Assembly: GCA_019828595.1 (NCBI GenBank)
Contig: JAHQRK010000033.1
Coordinates: forward strand, 496,001 to 560,000
DNA: 64,000 nt
Direction: 5' to 3'
Origin: Aphanomyces cochlioides
Lineage: Eukaryota > Oomycota > Saprolegniomycetes > Saprolegniales > Verrucalvaceae
The notes under the pieces were generated by a model that was not told the DNA's origin, did not search any database, and was given only the letters and a program-made list of their open reading frames with translations. This document shows positions 29,569 through 40,045 of the stretch, piece by piece (within the stretch, counting starts at the first letter, position 1; each line of letters opens with the position of its first letter). The position numbers and the translations under genes were made by a program.

Positions 29569-29575
29569 AAAAAGA

Positions 29576-29647
29576 TGCGCCTGCCGGGAGTCGAACCCGG
29601 GATGTCACGGCCACAACGTGAAGTACTGACCACTATACTACAGACGC
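29576..29647 (-). tRNA. tRNA-His(GTG), unit 10
   Basis: Identical to the other copies. T5 terminator at 29569-29573. Confidence 0.96.
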
Positions 29648-29648
29648 C

Positions 29649-29694
29649 TGGAGAAGCAGGGTATCGATCCCTGTACCTCCCGCATGCTAAGCGG
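29649..29694 (-). pseudogene. tRNA-Ala 3' half, split by LINE A4
   Basis: Anticodon stem-loop to discriminator A. The A4 3' end joins at 29695. Confidence 0.93.
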
Positions 29695-32131
29695 TTAACT
29701 GAGTATATTAAAGAATTAATATGGCCCAAAAGGGCCGCAAACTAGACTTTCGATTTTGGCTTCATAGGTCGCATAATAAATATGTGTTGCGAAATGTGAC
29801 CTTGGAAGGTTCTTGTGGAAAATCGTCCAGTGTTGCTTAACCGAAATAGACTTGGGTGTGGGGTAATTTGGAGGAACCATGGCAGAAAGAAAATGTTGCA
29901 TGGCGATTCAGGCTGTGAAAAAATTCAAGAGTATAGAGAAGAGCCATACAAGCAACTTTCTTTTCATGACCATCTTGATCCGAGTTGGTGGTGGCGAGAT
30001 ACGAGGCAATTTCGGGTTGACTGTGGAGGACTTGAAAATTTGTATACAAAAGTCTTGATAAAAATTCCAAGTGGAGGTACGCAGTGAAAAAGGCCAAGTA
30101 AATAAAAGCTTGAGTTGGGGTCGATCCATGAATAAATAAATCGACAGGAGAGGAAGGCCAAAAATTGACAAAAGGGTCGAAACAGAGTAAAATCAGGCCC
30201 AAGGAAAATAAATTGGCAAGAGGTAGGAGCCCAAAAAATCCAAAAAGGTCGTGGCCAATTTAATTCGACCTCAGGAGGCCGAATTAAATCGCTGGAACCA
30301 TGGGAAAAGCTGGGTTTGAGAGAAAAGACCATCCAAAATAAAATGTTCTTGGACGATTTGACCAGCCAAAAAAATCAACGAGGTCGGTCGTTCCATGACA
30401 AGCAAAGTTGATTTCAGGAGCGTCTTCGTCGGAGTTGAAGGTGGCGAGATAGAGGGAAAATCCCTTGTGGGTTGGGCTTTTGGGGTAAACCTCCCAAAAA
30501 TAATAAAAAAGGGTAAAATATTTGGGAGGTGCCATTTTGACATGCGCCATGCGCGGATAGGTCTCGAGCGCGAGCATCGTCGGAGCTGGATTTCGAACGG
30601 CGCCGCGGTGCATGGAGCCACTTGGCAGAATCGTAGCGACGATACGTACGAAGGATAGCGCACCATTAGAATCGCCATAGGTAGTGTGTAGCGGGAGAGC
30701 GCTAGCCAAAACCAGTGGTTTTTCCAATCGGGCGTCTCGGCGGCCAAATTTGAAGGAGTCATAACTTCCGAACGGCTATGAGATAGATAGCCATACTTGG
30801 TGTCCTCCATCAATGGAGGCTAGCGGTGGATGCACCATATTAATCGGTGCATATAGAGTCGTGTAGCTGAAATGAGCTACGATGGTCGTTTTGGAGCCTT
30901 ATCGGCTCAAAATGGTTTGGAATCGGAAGTTGGGTTCCTGTGCTGCTATCATGGTGCTTGATAGCTCAAATCCATCGCGAGGACATTCTCGAGCCTCTCC
31001 AACTCTAAGTTGGGCGATCGGAGTTGATTTGCGTTCAGGAGCCATTCCGATGAGTTTTAGCCATTTCACCAAAAGTTGTCGGGGCGACGGCAAGTAGGTT
31101 CCAGGGCTTCAATCATCGCTCTTGATGGCTTAAAACACTCGTCTAGCCATGATAGGATGGAAAAGAGTCATAGCCGGTCGATAGGAAATGATTTGCGACC
31201 TGTAGCCGACTTAAGGTTTTGTAGCCGGTGGATAGGGGCGGTTGACATTTTGGATTGAGGATTGCGAGCAAACCAGGATGTTTCAGGGCGTTCTAACGCT
31301 TTGGCTAGTCGTAATAAGTGGTGGAGCCACCCACTAGACCCCTAGATGTCACTCGGTGACCGTAGGGAAAGCGTTCGAGTTGTCCTGGTGTTTCACCGGT
31401 TTGGGTGACAGTCCAAAATGGGTTCGTGGTTTTGAACCATAGATCTGCAATATGTGCTAGTTGGTGTCGGCATAGAGCTCGATTCAACTGAGATAACAAG
31501 CCACTAAACGTAGAAATCCACGCAGTAGGTCGAGAGAAATTTCACTTTTGGTGACGGGTTGAAACCGGTTCAAAATGGGTGTCACCGGGTCGAATTTCCT
31601 TTCGAATTTTGTTTCGCGAGTTTGGCGAGGTTTGAGCACTCGCAAACTGGCACATCTTGAGGAGGAGACATGGGAGAATCTTTTAGGCACCGTGGCGCAA
31701 TTTTCCCGAACAAAAAGTGTGCACTCGATTTTGAGATTTCGCCCCCAGGGGGAGACGTCGTAACAATTTTCAAAGTGTTGTTGTGAGAGAACCACTGCAC
31801 TTTTTTGCAATCTAACGCTTGCGTTTGTCTGCTTGGGATGTCTAGCAACCCTGATGACCATTAGAATGTCTGAAATGATCGTCAGAGCAATGCCAGAGTT
31901 GTCGATAGTTTTGCCATTTTGGGTGAACGGATAAAGTCAAGTCGATTTTGTGAACGACTCGGCATGAGATAAAGTTACTTGGTGTGTTCATAGAGCTCTG
32001 TTAGCTGGGGCTAACGAGCCATCAAACGCATGAAAAGGCCAAGTGGGTCGCGAGAAAATCCACTTTGAGTTTTCCCATTGGTTTGGGTGACTTAGGTGAA
32101 TTTCTTCAAAGGTTGCAATATAACATGCCTT
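29695..32131 (-). other. LINE A4 3' UTR (2437 bp)
   Basis: Same hairpin-rich noncoding region as in A2, with about a dozen single-base differences. Confidence 0.8.
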
Positions 32132-35100
32132 TTAAGGTTCCAAGGTCTCGTTTTGAGATTGTGGTAAGATTTGGGCAGAGAACCACTCATTCTGGTGCAA
32201 ACTATGAAGCACCGATGTCAAGGAAGCCTTCGTGGAGTCGTCCAAGGAGGCTCGATTGACTTGGTACAGATGCCGCTTTATAATGTGTCCTGCTAAGCTG
32301 GATATCGTCATAGGTGTTTTGTTAGGTAAATCTGGACGGTAAATCCGGTCGCACCGAGTTTTCCAAATTGTATACCAAATACAAGATAAAAAAATTGGCC
32401 ACAGCAAATTAAATCCAGCTTGGAGGTCTTTGTCTTGGAGTGCTATAGGAGAGAAGAATATTTTTTCCATGGTAGTTGGCCAAGTAAAGTTAAGGGATCT
32501 GGCCATGGATTTAAATGGACTCCAACATGCTCGAGTATATGGACAGTCCAAGGTGAAATGTTTATACGTCTCCACTTCATGACAGAAAATACAAGTGTTC
32601 GGGATATCGTCCGAGTACTTGAATTTGTATCGGAGAGGTAAGGCTCGTATAAGCAGTCGATATATGAAAGCACTATACGTTGGCAGAATAAATTTGGGCT
32701 GCCTGTAGAATGCGACCACTTTAATATTTTCCTTGTGGGCATAAAAATCCGAGGGTACCAATAAATGCGCTGTGGGTAAAACCTCCTGAGCTGATTTGGA
32801 TTTAAATTCATGAGTTAAATCATCCAAGGTGGCATCAATAAAGGGTAAAAAGCCATCTTTAAAATTTCCAGCCCAAGTAATTTCGGTAGCCGTTTGCCGA
32901 TAAGGTGTAGGCTGACGAAAATTAATTTCTGTGTCCTCGGGTGGAGATGGAAGGATAGACTTAAGTCTCCCGTGTAGAGCATACCACCATTTATGATCGG
33001 GAGTGGCTAAATGGCGTCTTGAGCATTGAGATTTAATCCAATCTAACAGGATTTTCCGATCCATAAGATTGCCATTTTCATCGAGTAGGTGGCGAACATG
33101 GGTAAAATTTAATTTTGCCAGTGATACAGCATAATCATAAGTCTTTGGATAGCAGTGTTCAAAGACAGTTTTCTCCAAGGGTAAGAATTGATTGTGCCAA
33201 AGTGGAAAATTTCCATCGACTTGAACTGTGGGAAATTTAAGTGGGGTTGGAGATAAGGATAACCATAGTCGAGTAAATGCTGACCAGAGAGGTGGAACCT
33301 TATCTTGGTGGGATATGGCTTTGTACATACTAGAGTGTGGACTCATGAAAAGGAGATCATAAAAATTTCCCCATGGACTGAAGGCTCTGGAGAGTAAATA
33401 TTCTCCAATGGATAGCCATGCTGGCAATTTCGTTTGACCATACGAGTTGTGAGGTGGTGCTAGGAGTAGCTTGAAGCATTTAAAGGTCATGACCCGGTGT
33501 AGTTTTGACCACCAGTGGGTAGACGATTTAAATCCGAGACCACCTTGTGCTTTTGGAAGGAAAATAATGTCCGAGTTGAATTGATGCAAATAACGTTGAG
33601 TCGAATATGGATCAATTGTATCGCCGTGAATAAATTGCTTGGCGACCTTGTCGAATAGTTTGGCATATTCTTTGTCGATCGGAATAAATTGGAGTTGATA
33701 CCAGAGCACAGGAAAACAAATTGACCTTAGGATTGTCACTTTTCCGGGTAGGGTTCGTGCTCGATAAGACCATAGTTGTGTTCTTGAGACCAATTTCTCC
33801 AATAGCGAATTTAAACGTGTTGTGGCTGTGATGTTGGGAGAAATTAAAAGGCCCAACGATTTAGCAGGTTTGTCATCAGTAATAGCCAAAGGTGCCAGGT
33901 CTGGAGGTAAATTGGCATGGGTTAATAATTCTGTCTTGGAGAGATTTAACTTGAAACCAGAGATATCACAGAATTTTTTGACGATGTCGAGTTGGAGTTG
34001 CAACGTCGATGTATTTTTGGAGTACAATTGGGAGTCGTCTGCATAATAGCTCCCGGTGTGAGTGTGATGACCAATTCGTATGCCCAAATCTTTTCTCTTG
34101 CGTATGGCTAAACACATAGGTTCTAGCGCCAAGACAAATAAAAGAGGTGATAATGGGTCGCCTTGTAAAACACCACGTTGGATCTTAAATGGGTTGGATA
34201 AATGTCCATTGACAATAATTCGTCCACGACGATTTGAATAAAGCACTTTGACCATGTTGAGAAAGGACGGTGGAAAATTAAATTCCTTCAGGGTTGCCAA
34301 TAAATAGGAATGGTTGACCCTATCAAAGGCTTTTTCAAAGTCCAAGAGGGCCACAATAGACTCGGAGGAATAAAACTTCATAAAGTGATTCAGGTCTTCC
34401 AAGCGCAGTAAATTGGTTTGGATTGATCGACCACGAATAAAACCTGTTTGATCCGGGTGGACTATCGACTGAATGATTCTCTGCATTCGTTCTGCAAGGA
34501 CCATTGTGAGGATTTTCACGTCGATATTGACCAAGCTGATGGGACGGTAATTTTTTGGGAGTAGTTTGTCGTCCTTTTTGTACAGCAGTACAATTAAACT
34601 TGTTAATTGGGAGGGTGCCAAGTTGGAGTGAGAGTTGATTTGGTAATAGTATAGCATTTCCAAAGCCAGGGACCATTCATGGGGAAACATTTTCAAAATT
34701 TCGTAGGGCAGTGAATTTGGCCCAGGAGTTGAATTCCGTTTGGAGTGTTTAATGGCAAAATAAAATTCGTTTGCCGTGAGAGGAGCCCCAATAAATCTCT
34801 TGTCGTCGATATTGAGTCGGCGAGATATCAGAGTTTTTAAATACTTGGCCATTCTTTCCTTGTCAACTGCCTCATGGTCGCCATACAGGTCAGAATAAAA
34901 CTCGTGGAGTGTCGAGGAAATTGATTGTTGATCAGAAGCAATATTTCCATTGGACATTTTGAGTGCCTTGAAGGGAGATTTTTGTAAAGGGATTGTGCGA
35001 GGTGGCTTCAGGTGAAATTTGGTACACCTTTCCGCTTTCTCGAGATGAGTTTGCATAGCAGTATCTTCCCGTAGGACTTTTTTCCTGTCATGATATTCAT

Positions 35101-36217
35101 GTATGGCAGCTTGAATTGTTTTGATACGTGCCATCAAGGACGCACATGGGGCGTTTTGGTAATCCCGAATCAATAAAGCCAAATCCATAGATAATTTCTT
35201 GAGAGGCCTTTGTTGATTTTCGACCAACTCGTCGTGTAGGTATTTTAATTGATTTCGCATGTTGGTGATCATGGTGTCGAAATGTAGACCAACATTTGAG
35301 TTTAATTGGGTCTTGGTAAGGAAGGTTTCAAGTTGACGAGAGATAATTAATTTGGCCTTGTCATTGTTGAGAACCCATTGTGGTGTTTTCCATGGACCAG
35401 GTCCCATTGATACTGCTGGACGTTTGGTCAATAATTTGCAGGGAGTGTGGTCAGCATGAGGAATTAGTTCCAGGTGACGAAATTTCAGATGACGTATGGA
35501 TGCCATAGCAGACGAGATGAAAATATAGTCAAGCCGATTGACAAATTTTGGACTTGTGAAAGCACGTTTCAGTGGATTTTGTTGACGGAAAATGTCAACG
35601 AGGTGTAAATCTTGTAGCCATAGGTTGAGTTCATATGAGCCATGAGTCGCATGAGTCGAAGGACGGCATGAATCTAATGTTGGGGAGAAAATAACGTTAA
35701 AGTCGCCACCAACAATATGAAAAGCTTCGGGTGGAAAATCGCGAGGCAGATCATTAAAAAAATCCACACGGTCGTGATAGTCGTACGGAGCATAGATGTT
35801 GTGAATAAAAACCGGGATATTGTCCAGAGTGGCCGATATAAGTAAATAACGACCACGGAGGAGAGGTTTGTCCCAAGAGTGGTTTAAATTGGTGCAATTG
35901 TCCAGAGGGCAGTCAGGATGAATAAATGTAGCAAGGCCTCCAGTAGGATGAGAGGTATGGCTGATGGAATAAATTGGCTCCTCGTAGAAGAAAGTGCCTT
36001 GTTGGTTGGTATGTTTTTTCCAGTAGAAATTGATTTTGCCATGGTCGCTGGGGTAAGGCAGTCGAGTTTCTTGGATAAGTGAGATAGAGTTTTTGAGGAG
36101 AAAGTTCTTGAGAAGGTGGTGGAAAGAGTTGGAGAGACCATTTGTGTTGAGAGAAAACAAGCTAATATCCCAGTCGATAATGGCTTGTGGTAGCGCGTTA
36201 ATTGTGGTCACGGTCAT
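32132..36217 (-). CDS. LINE A4 ORF2: endonuclease-reverse transcriptase
   Basis: 1361 aa, with catalytic residues as in A2. It has private changes just around the end of the endonuclease domain: Leu241 to Ile, Pro251 to Leu and Ser268 to Ala. None touches a catalytic residue. Residue 438 is His. Confidence 0.97.
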   Translation of the reverse strand: MTVTTINALPQAIIDWDISLFSLNTNGLSNSFHHLLKNFLLKNSISLIQETRLPYPSDHGKINFYWKKHTNQQGTFFYEEPIYSISHTSHPTGGLATFIHPDCPLDNCTNLNHSWDKPLLRGRYLLISATLDNIPVFIHNIYAPYDYHDRVDFFNDLPRDFPPEAFHIVGGDFNVIFSPTLDSCRPSTHATHGSYELNLWLQDLHLVDIFRQQNPLKRAFTSPKFVNRLDYIFISSAMASIRHLKFRHLELIPHADHTPCKLLTKRPAVSMGPGPWKTPQWVLNNDKAKLIISRQLETFLTKTQLNSNVGLHFDTMITNMRNQLKYLHDELVENQQRPLKKLSMDLALLIRDYQNAPCASLMARIKTIQAAIHEYHDRKKVLREDTAMQTHLEKAERCTKFHLKPPRTIPLQKSPFKALKMSNGNIASDQQSISSTLHEFYSDLYGDHEAVDKERMAKYLKTLISRRLNIDDKRFIGAPLTANEFYFAIKHSKRNSTPGPNSLPYEILKMFPHEWSLALEMLYYYQINSHSNLAPSQLTSLIVLLYKKDDKLLPKNYRPISLVNIDVKILTMVLAERMQRIIQSIVHPDQTGFIRGRSIQTNLLRLEDLNHFMKFYSSESIVALLDFEKAFDRVNHSYLLATLKEFNFPPSFLNMVKVLYSNRRGRIIVNGHLSNPFKIQRGVLQGDPLSPLLFVLALEPMCLAIRKRKDLGIRIGHHTHTGSYYADDSQLYSKNTSTLQLQLDIVKKFCDISGFKLNLSKTELLTHANLPPDLAPLAITDDKPAKSLGLLISPNITATTRLNSLLEKLVSRTQLWSYRARTLPGKVTILRSICFPVLWYQLQFIPIDKEYAKLFDKVAKQFIHGDTIDPYSTQRYLHQFNSDIIFLPKAQGGLGFKSSTHWWSKLHRVMTFKCFKLLLAPPHNSYGQTKLPAWLSIGEYLLSRAFSPWGNFYDLLFMSPHSSMYKAISHQDKVPPLWSAFTRLWLSLSPTPLKFPTVQVDGNFPLWHNQFLPLEKTVFEHCYPKTYDYAVSLAKLNFTHVRHLLDENGNLMDRKILLDWIKSQCSRRHLATPDHKWWYALHGRLKSILPSPPEDTEINFRQPTPYRQTATEITWAGNFKDGFLPFIDATLDDLTHEFKSKSAQEVLPTAHLLVPSDFYAHKENIKVVAFYRQPKFILPTYSAFIYRLLIRALPLRYKFKYSDDIPNTCIFCHEVETYKHFTLDCPYTRACWSPFKSMARSLNFTWPTTMEKIFFSPIALQDKDLQAGFNLLWPIFLSCIWYTIWKTRCDRIYRPDLPNKTPMTISSLAGHIIKRHLYQVNRASLDDSTKASLTSVLHSLHQNEWFSAQILPQSQNETLEP

Positions 36218-36317
36218 GATTAATATTTGGGTTTTGATTTTTTGACTTCAAGTCGTTGTGTTGGTTTGGGTCGGGGTGTGGTGATTGTGGTTTTAATTGA
36301 TTTTGTGTGTTGGCGAG

Positions 36318-38843
36318 TCAATTGGAGTCTGCATTGTCACCATCGCCAAGTTCTTTGTAGTCGAGTTCAGGAGCCTTTTCGTCCGGAAGTAAAGTTAACA
36401 AGGCATCAGTATCCGAGTCAAAACACTTCGTAGGGTCAATTGTTTGGAGTGCCAGATCTTTCACAATATGGCTCAACTCTTCTTCAATTTTATGATGTTG
36501 CACCAGGTTTCCAGCAGCAGGACTGGAAATTAATTTAATCAAGGAGGCGTCCGTGATTAAATTGCAATTGGGCCAACGGTGGACTTTGTCTTTCAGGCAC
36601 AGATTAATATACTCATCGTTCGTATAAGCTTCAGGTGCTCTGTTGGACAGAAATAGATCGATTGCTGCTAGAGATCTTCTCATGTGGTAGTCTTCGTCAT
36701 TTGGACACAAACTTTGGAATAGATTTGTGGGGCTGTAATTTTCAGGAGGAGGATGGCCATGCTGTTTTTGGTAGTACGAGGTAAATCGTTCTTCATCAAT
36801 AGCTTGCATGGGATTTTCTCCAGCCATTAAACGTATAATTCCTCTCGAGGCAATTAAATTGGATGCGATTTTGCGAGATTTTGGGTCCATATAGATATTT
36901 CCAATAAAGCCAGGTTGGTTGAGGGTTTCATCATGAAATACCAATGGGTTGGTGGATTCATTCAGTTTTTTCTTCAGCTCTGTGATTTGAGCCTTCACTT
37001 TGGCTCCTGCTGGTTTCGTAGAGGCTGGAATTTTTTTGGGTATCGTTGATTTTGGGGACGAAGCAGGACGTTTTTTGGGCGTGTCGGTAGGAACGATATC
37101 AAGATGGAATCGAGGAACCGTTGTGCCTGAAGTTGTCACGTCAGAGTCGTCTGAGCTGAGGATAGCGAATCGATTTTGTGTTGGAATCGAGGTAGCTGAT
37201 ATTTTGTATTGGGGACCTTGAATAAAACCGGCTCGAGTTGGTTTAAATTCGTCCTGGGATAAATTGGGTTTGTCTGTGAGAATAATATTATTCTCGCTCG
37301 AGCCCTTGGGTGATTGTGGAGGATTTAATATCTTCTTGGGTTGAGCTACCATTTCTTCCTCTTCGATATTTGATTTCTCCTCTTGTTCCATGTCCACATC
37401 GCTTGACAGGTCGACAAAGTTTTCCTTGCCATTTTGATTTTCCTTGGGATCGGCATTAGGGGATTCGGAGTTTCCAGTTGTGCCAGTATTTTCCTTCGGG
37501 GTGTTGGGTGGTTGGTTTTCTGTCGATGGATTTTCGGGAGCATCAATTTTTTCCTCTGTAGCGTTTTCCTCGACATGGTCTGTATTCTTTTTAGCGTCGT
37601 CTTTTTGTTTGGCTTTTTCCAGTCTAGCTTGAACGCTGGGAGGGACCGTTTGATTGAGGGACCGAATTTTATGTTGAAAAACATAAACTTGGTTTTGGAT
37701 CTCGATTTCTCTCAGAGGCTCGCCTCCATCATCTGGTACCAATGCCAAAGGAGGAGTTTCGGAGTCAAAAAGGACTCGAAATTGGGTCGAGCGTAATAAA
37801 TTGTCAGTACTGGGGTTAAAACCAACAATGACGCAGTGAGTGAGCTCTTCCAACTTTTTCAAAATCGCTTTTTGAATATCGTGATCCACCAGGTTGTTGA
37901 AAGTAATAAAATAAAGTTTCGAGTGGGGAGAATATTCAGGCACAGTAAATTCTTGTTTTCCCAGACGAAGGGAGGTTCCACAAGTTTTGCGCAATAGATC
38001 ATCGTCATAAAACGTCAAAGAGAGAGTAGTCGGGTTTTTCTTGTGGAACAGAATTTCCTTGAATTTCGATTCCCAAAGCGTACCCGGGTTTTGGGTAATT
38101 AAATTCGCTCGGATTTGGTAGTCCTTGACTTGACGGAATGCTTCTCCCAGAGGAATGTCCACAGTGCAAGCCTTCGATGATGGAGTTTTCAAGATGTCTT
38201 CAATGAATTCATCCATAGCAGTAGGGTTTTGGCGGAATTCTCGAGCTTGTCGAATTAATTCTTCCAATTCAGAGTCGTCAATGGGATGCCCACCAGTGTT
38301 GCGAACCAATTGGGTTTTCACATGGCGGGCTCCTTCCCAGACATTATTTTTCTTCGAGTTGGTTTTTTTGCCTTCGTTGTTGGACGAAGCTTGTTTTTTG
38401 GGGTTGGAGGGTTTGGCAGGAGAGTTTGTCCCATCTTTGGAGGGATTTTTCGAATTAGGTAAAACTCGTCCATGAGGGGTGCCGTCAGGATGGGTAATAT
38501 TCTCCCCAGGCTTGTCAGAATCCTTGGGTAATTTGCCACCATTGGCGTCAGAGGCAGGTTTTTCGTTGGAACCATTAATATCCATACCCATTCCTGCATC
38601 ATCGGGTCCATTTTTTTTGTCCATATTTGGACCAGTGTCACCACCTAAGTCAACACCATCTTGGTTGGAAACATTTTCCCTACGAAGAGAGTCGGACGCA
38701 GCGGCGCTGTTCCTAGAGGAAGGAGGTTTTTCAGCGGCTTCTCGGCTCGGACCGGGCGTCGCTTGGCTAGGGTCAGGCGTCGATTCACGTTGAGCGAATC
38801 GAGACACCGTCGAAAGGATGGTTTTTTCCGCGCTAGAGGCCAT
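36318..38843 (-). CDS. LINE A4 ORF1 protein (841 aa)
   Basis: Open, with the domain layout of A2 ORF1. It carries Pro at residue 25 (Ser in A2, A3 and A5) and Ile at residue 433 (Thr in those). The A1 fragment shares both. Confidence 0.93.
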   Translation of the reverse strand: MASSAEKTILSTVSRFAQRESTPDPSQATPGPSREAAEKPPSSRNSAAASDSLRRENVSNQDGVDLGGDTGPNMDKKNGPDDAGMGMDINGSNEKPASDANGGKLPKDSDKPGENITHPDGTPHGRVLPNSKNPSKDGTNSPAKPSNPKKQASSNNEGKKTNSKKNNVWEGARHVKTQLVRNTGGHPIDDSELEELIRQAREFRQNPTAMDEFIEDILKTPSSKACTVDIPLGEAFRQVKDYQIRANLITQNPGTLWESKFKEILFHKKNPTTLSLTFYDDDLLRKTCGTSLRLGKQEFTVPEYSPHSKLYFITFNNLVDHDIQKAILKKLEELTHCVIVGFNPSTDNLLRSTQFRVLFDSETPPLALVPDDGGEPLREIEIQNQVYVFQHKIRSLNQTVPPSVQARLEKAKQKDDAKKNTDHVEENATEEKIDAPENPSTENQPPNTPKENTGTTGNSESPNADPKENQNGKENFVDLSSDVDMEQEEKSNIEEEEMVAQPKKILNPPQSPKGSSENNIILTDKPNLSQDEFKPTRAGFIQGPQYKISATSIPTQNRFAILSSDDSDVTTSGTTVPRFHLDIVPTDTPKKRPASSPKSTIPKKIPASTKPAGAKVKAQITELKKKLNESTNPLVFHDETLNQPGFIGNIYMDPKSRKIASNLIASRGIIRLMAGENPMQAIDEERFTSYYQKQHGHPPPENYSPTNLFQSLCPNDEDYHMRRSLAAIDLFLSNRAPEAYTNDEYINLCLKDKVHRWPNCNLITDASLIKLISSPAAGNLVQHHKIEEELSHIVKDLALQTIDPTKCFDSDTDALLTLLPDEKAPELDYKELGDGDNADSN

Positions 38844-38923
38844 GACGTTGTCGAAAGCACCTAAAAAGCAAGATTTTCCGTTGGGGGGCTGTGGTAGTTT
38901 AACCTACAAAGCAAAAACGAAAG

Positions 38924-38967
38924 TCCCGCATGCTAAGCGGGCGCTCTACCATCTGAGCTACATCCCC
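38924..38967 (-). pseudogene. tRNA-Ala 5' half, between LINE A4 and B2
   Basis: Nucleotides 1-44 of tRNA-Ala. The 3' side meets LINE A4, and B2 begins immediately upstream of nucleotide 1. Positions 38954-38967 are the left copy of the B2 duplication. Confidence 0.92.
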
Positions 38968-38969
38968 TC

Positions 38970-39953
38970 ACCCGCGAATTTGACCCCTTGGGCAATGACA
39001 ATGGATCTCCGCTACCATCCCTCATGGATCTATTGGACGATGTTTCTGTTCCAGCCAGGCCACAAACGAATGCGACAACGGCTGATGCCCCAACCAACCG
39101 CCCACGCACTCTGCGAATTCCAACCGACGATGATGACATCGATGAAGTGTTGTTTATCGATGACCACCGCGAAGTGGCATCAATGCGAAATCGAATTTCA
39201 ACTATTCAATACCAAGTCAACTGGAAGTTTCAACGCCCGGATGGACTCGACAAAGACTGGTTCGACGAAAAAGACCTCAGCGGGTGTCAAGAAGCCGTGG
39301 CGATGTACCAACGATGGCGACAAGCTGGAGCCCACTTCCTCACGAACACTGGTCTCGCCCCAACGCTTGCTGAATTTCGAGCGATGGATCCTCTGTGGCT
39401 AGAAATTGGCAACAACAGTGACAAATCTTGTCTTGCGGCTGCAATCCGAATCGTTGCTACCAATTTGAATGTCTCCAATTTTGAGCTCAGCGAAGAAGTC
39501 ATTTCGGGTTTCAAAGAGGCCCATGGAGTTCCTCAAGACGCGGGCATTCCCCCTTCCAAGATGCATGATTTTCTCAAGCTGGCATACACACATGGATTCC
39601 ACTACAACGACGCCATATTCTCCCGTCAACTGCTCAAGCAATCGGTGGGTGATCCAATTCGTGATATCTGTAGAGCGATATTGGATGAGCCTGACGGAGA
39701 ATTCTTGGTTGTTTCTGTCACTGATTCAACATCCCATTGCTGGGTCCTCGCCAAGCGATACAAGCGCTGCATAGACCGAAGTCTATGTATGATCCAAGAC
39801 AATGAAAATGTATACCCCCTGGGTCAGATGCCAAGAGTCAGTTTTATCCGACATATTCGCCGTGTTAGCTTACAAACACCGAAGAAATCGAAGTCCCAAC
39901 GTCGAAGCGAATCAAGAAAACGACAAGCCAAATTGATTTCCAATTCAGCCTAG
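38970..39953 (+). CDS. Family B protein end: chromodomain-like plus papain-fold-like protease (partial)
   Basis: 327 codons are open with no ATG at the front, so this is the C-terminal part of a longer protein cut by 5' truncation. Numbering from Leu at 38988 as residue 1: 45-60 is acidic; 70-110 resembles a chromodomain, with the YQVNWK core, a following Trp (W91) and a terminal helix; 140-275 resembles a papain-fold or C39-like cysteine peptidase, with C148 in SDKSCLAAA, H250 in TSHCWVLAK and D271/N272 in IQDNEN. The last 25 residues are strongly basic. Cysteine proteases occur at the ends of some LINE proteins (Ulp1-like in NeSL/Utopia, OTU in Dualen), but this combination is one I do not recognise. 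The domain calls rest on pattern only. Confidence 0.6.
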   Translation, partial: TREFDPLGNDNGSPLPSLMDLLDDVSVPARPQTNATTADAPTNRPRTLRIPTDDDDIDEVLFIDDHREVASMRNRISTIQYQVNWKFQRPDGLDKDWFDEKDLSGCQEAVAMYQRWRQAGAHFLTNTGLAPTLAEFRAMDPLWLEIGNNSDKSCLAAAIRIVATNLNVSNFELSEEVISGFKEAHGVPQDAGIPPSKMHDFLKLAYTHGFHYNDAIFSRQLLKQSVGDPIRDICRAILDEPDGEFLVVSVTDSTSHCWVLAKRYKRCIDRSLCMIQDNENVYPLGQMPRVSFIRHIRRVSLQTPKKSKSQRRSESRKRQAKLISNSA

Positions 39954-39989
39954 CAGTTGGAAATGGGATGAGCCTTCGGGCAATATTAG

Positions 39990-40013
39990 TTTGTAGTTTA
40001 CATTAACTACAAA
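39990..40013 (+). other. 3' tail hairpin of B2
   Basis: TTTGTAGTT pairs with AACTACAAA (nine pairs) around the loop TACATT. It occupies the same place as the B1 hairpin but differs in sequence. Confidence 0.68.
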
Positions 40014-40031
40014 TAGACTCCCCATTGACAT

Positions 40032-40045
40032 TGAGCTACATCCCC
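40032..40045 (-). repeat. Right target duplication of B2 (tRNA-Ala nt 1-14)
   Basis: A second copy of tRNA-Ala nucleotides 1-14, made by the B2 insertion. Confidence 0.9.

Larger units (their letters stand above)
29695..38923 (-). mobile_element. LINE family A, full-length copy A4 (9229 bp)
   Basis: Complete element with both ORFs open. Target duplications are 29678-29694 and 38924-38940. It shares 3' UTR variants with A6 (GGAGGTGCC near 30530, GATAGG near 31180, GTGTTC near 31985), which places the two in one subfamily, while its ORF1 resembles A1. It is the most diverged of the open copies. Confidence 0.96.
38968..40031 (+). mobile_element. LINE family B, 5'-truncated copy B2 (1064 bp)
   Basis: Plus-strand insertion between two copies of TGAGCTACATCCCC (38954-38967 and 40032-40045), exactly the B1 site. 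The coding frame is open from the first bases, so the 5' end is a truncation. A 78-bp 3' UTR shares the GGGATGAGCC, GGCAATATTAGT and CTCCCCATTG blocks with B1, with a perfect 9-bp hairpin (39990-40013) between the last two. Confidence 0.87.

Noticed and set aside
38988..39953. A complete 321-aa gene starting at 38988
   Set aside because: The first codon is TTG and the frame is open back to the insertion joint, so this is the end of a truncated protein.
38968..40031. An LTR chromovirus fragment, because of the chromodomain-like segment
   Set aside because: There is no LTR, integrase or RNase H, and the flanks are a 14-bp target duplication with a LINE-like 3' tail.
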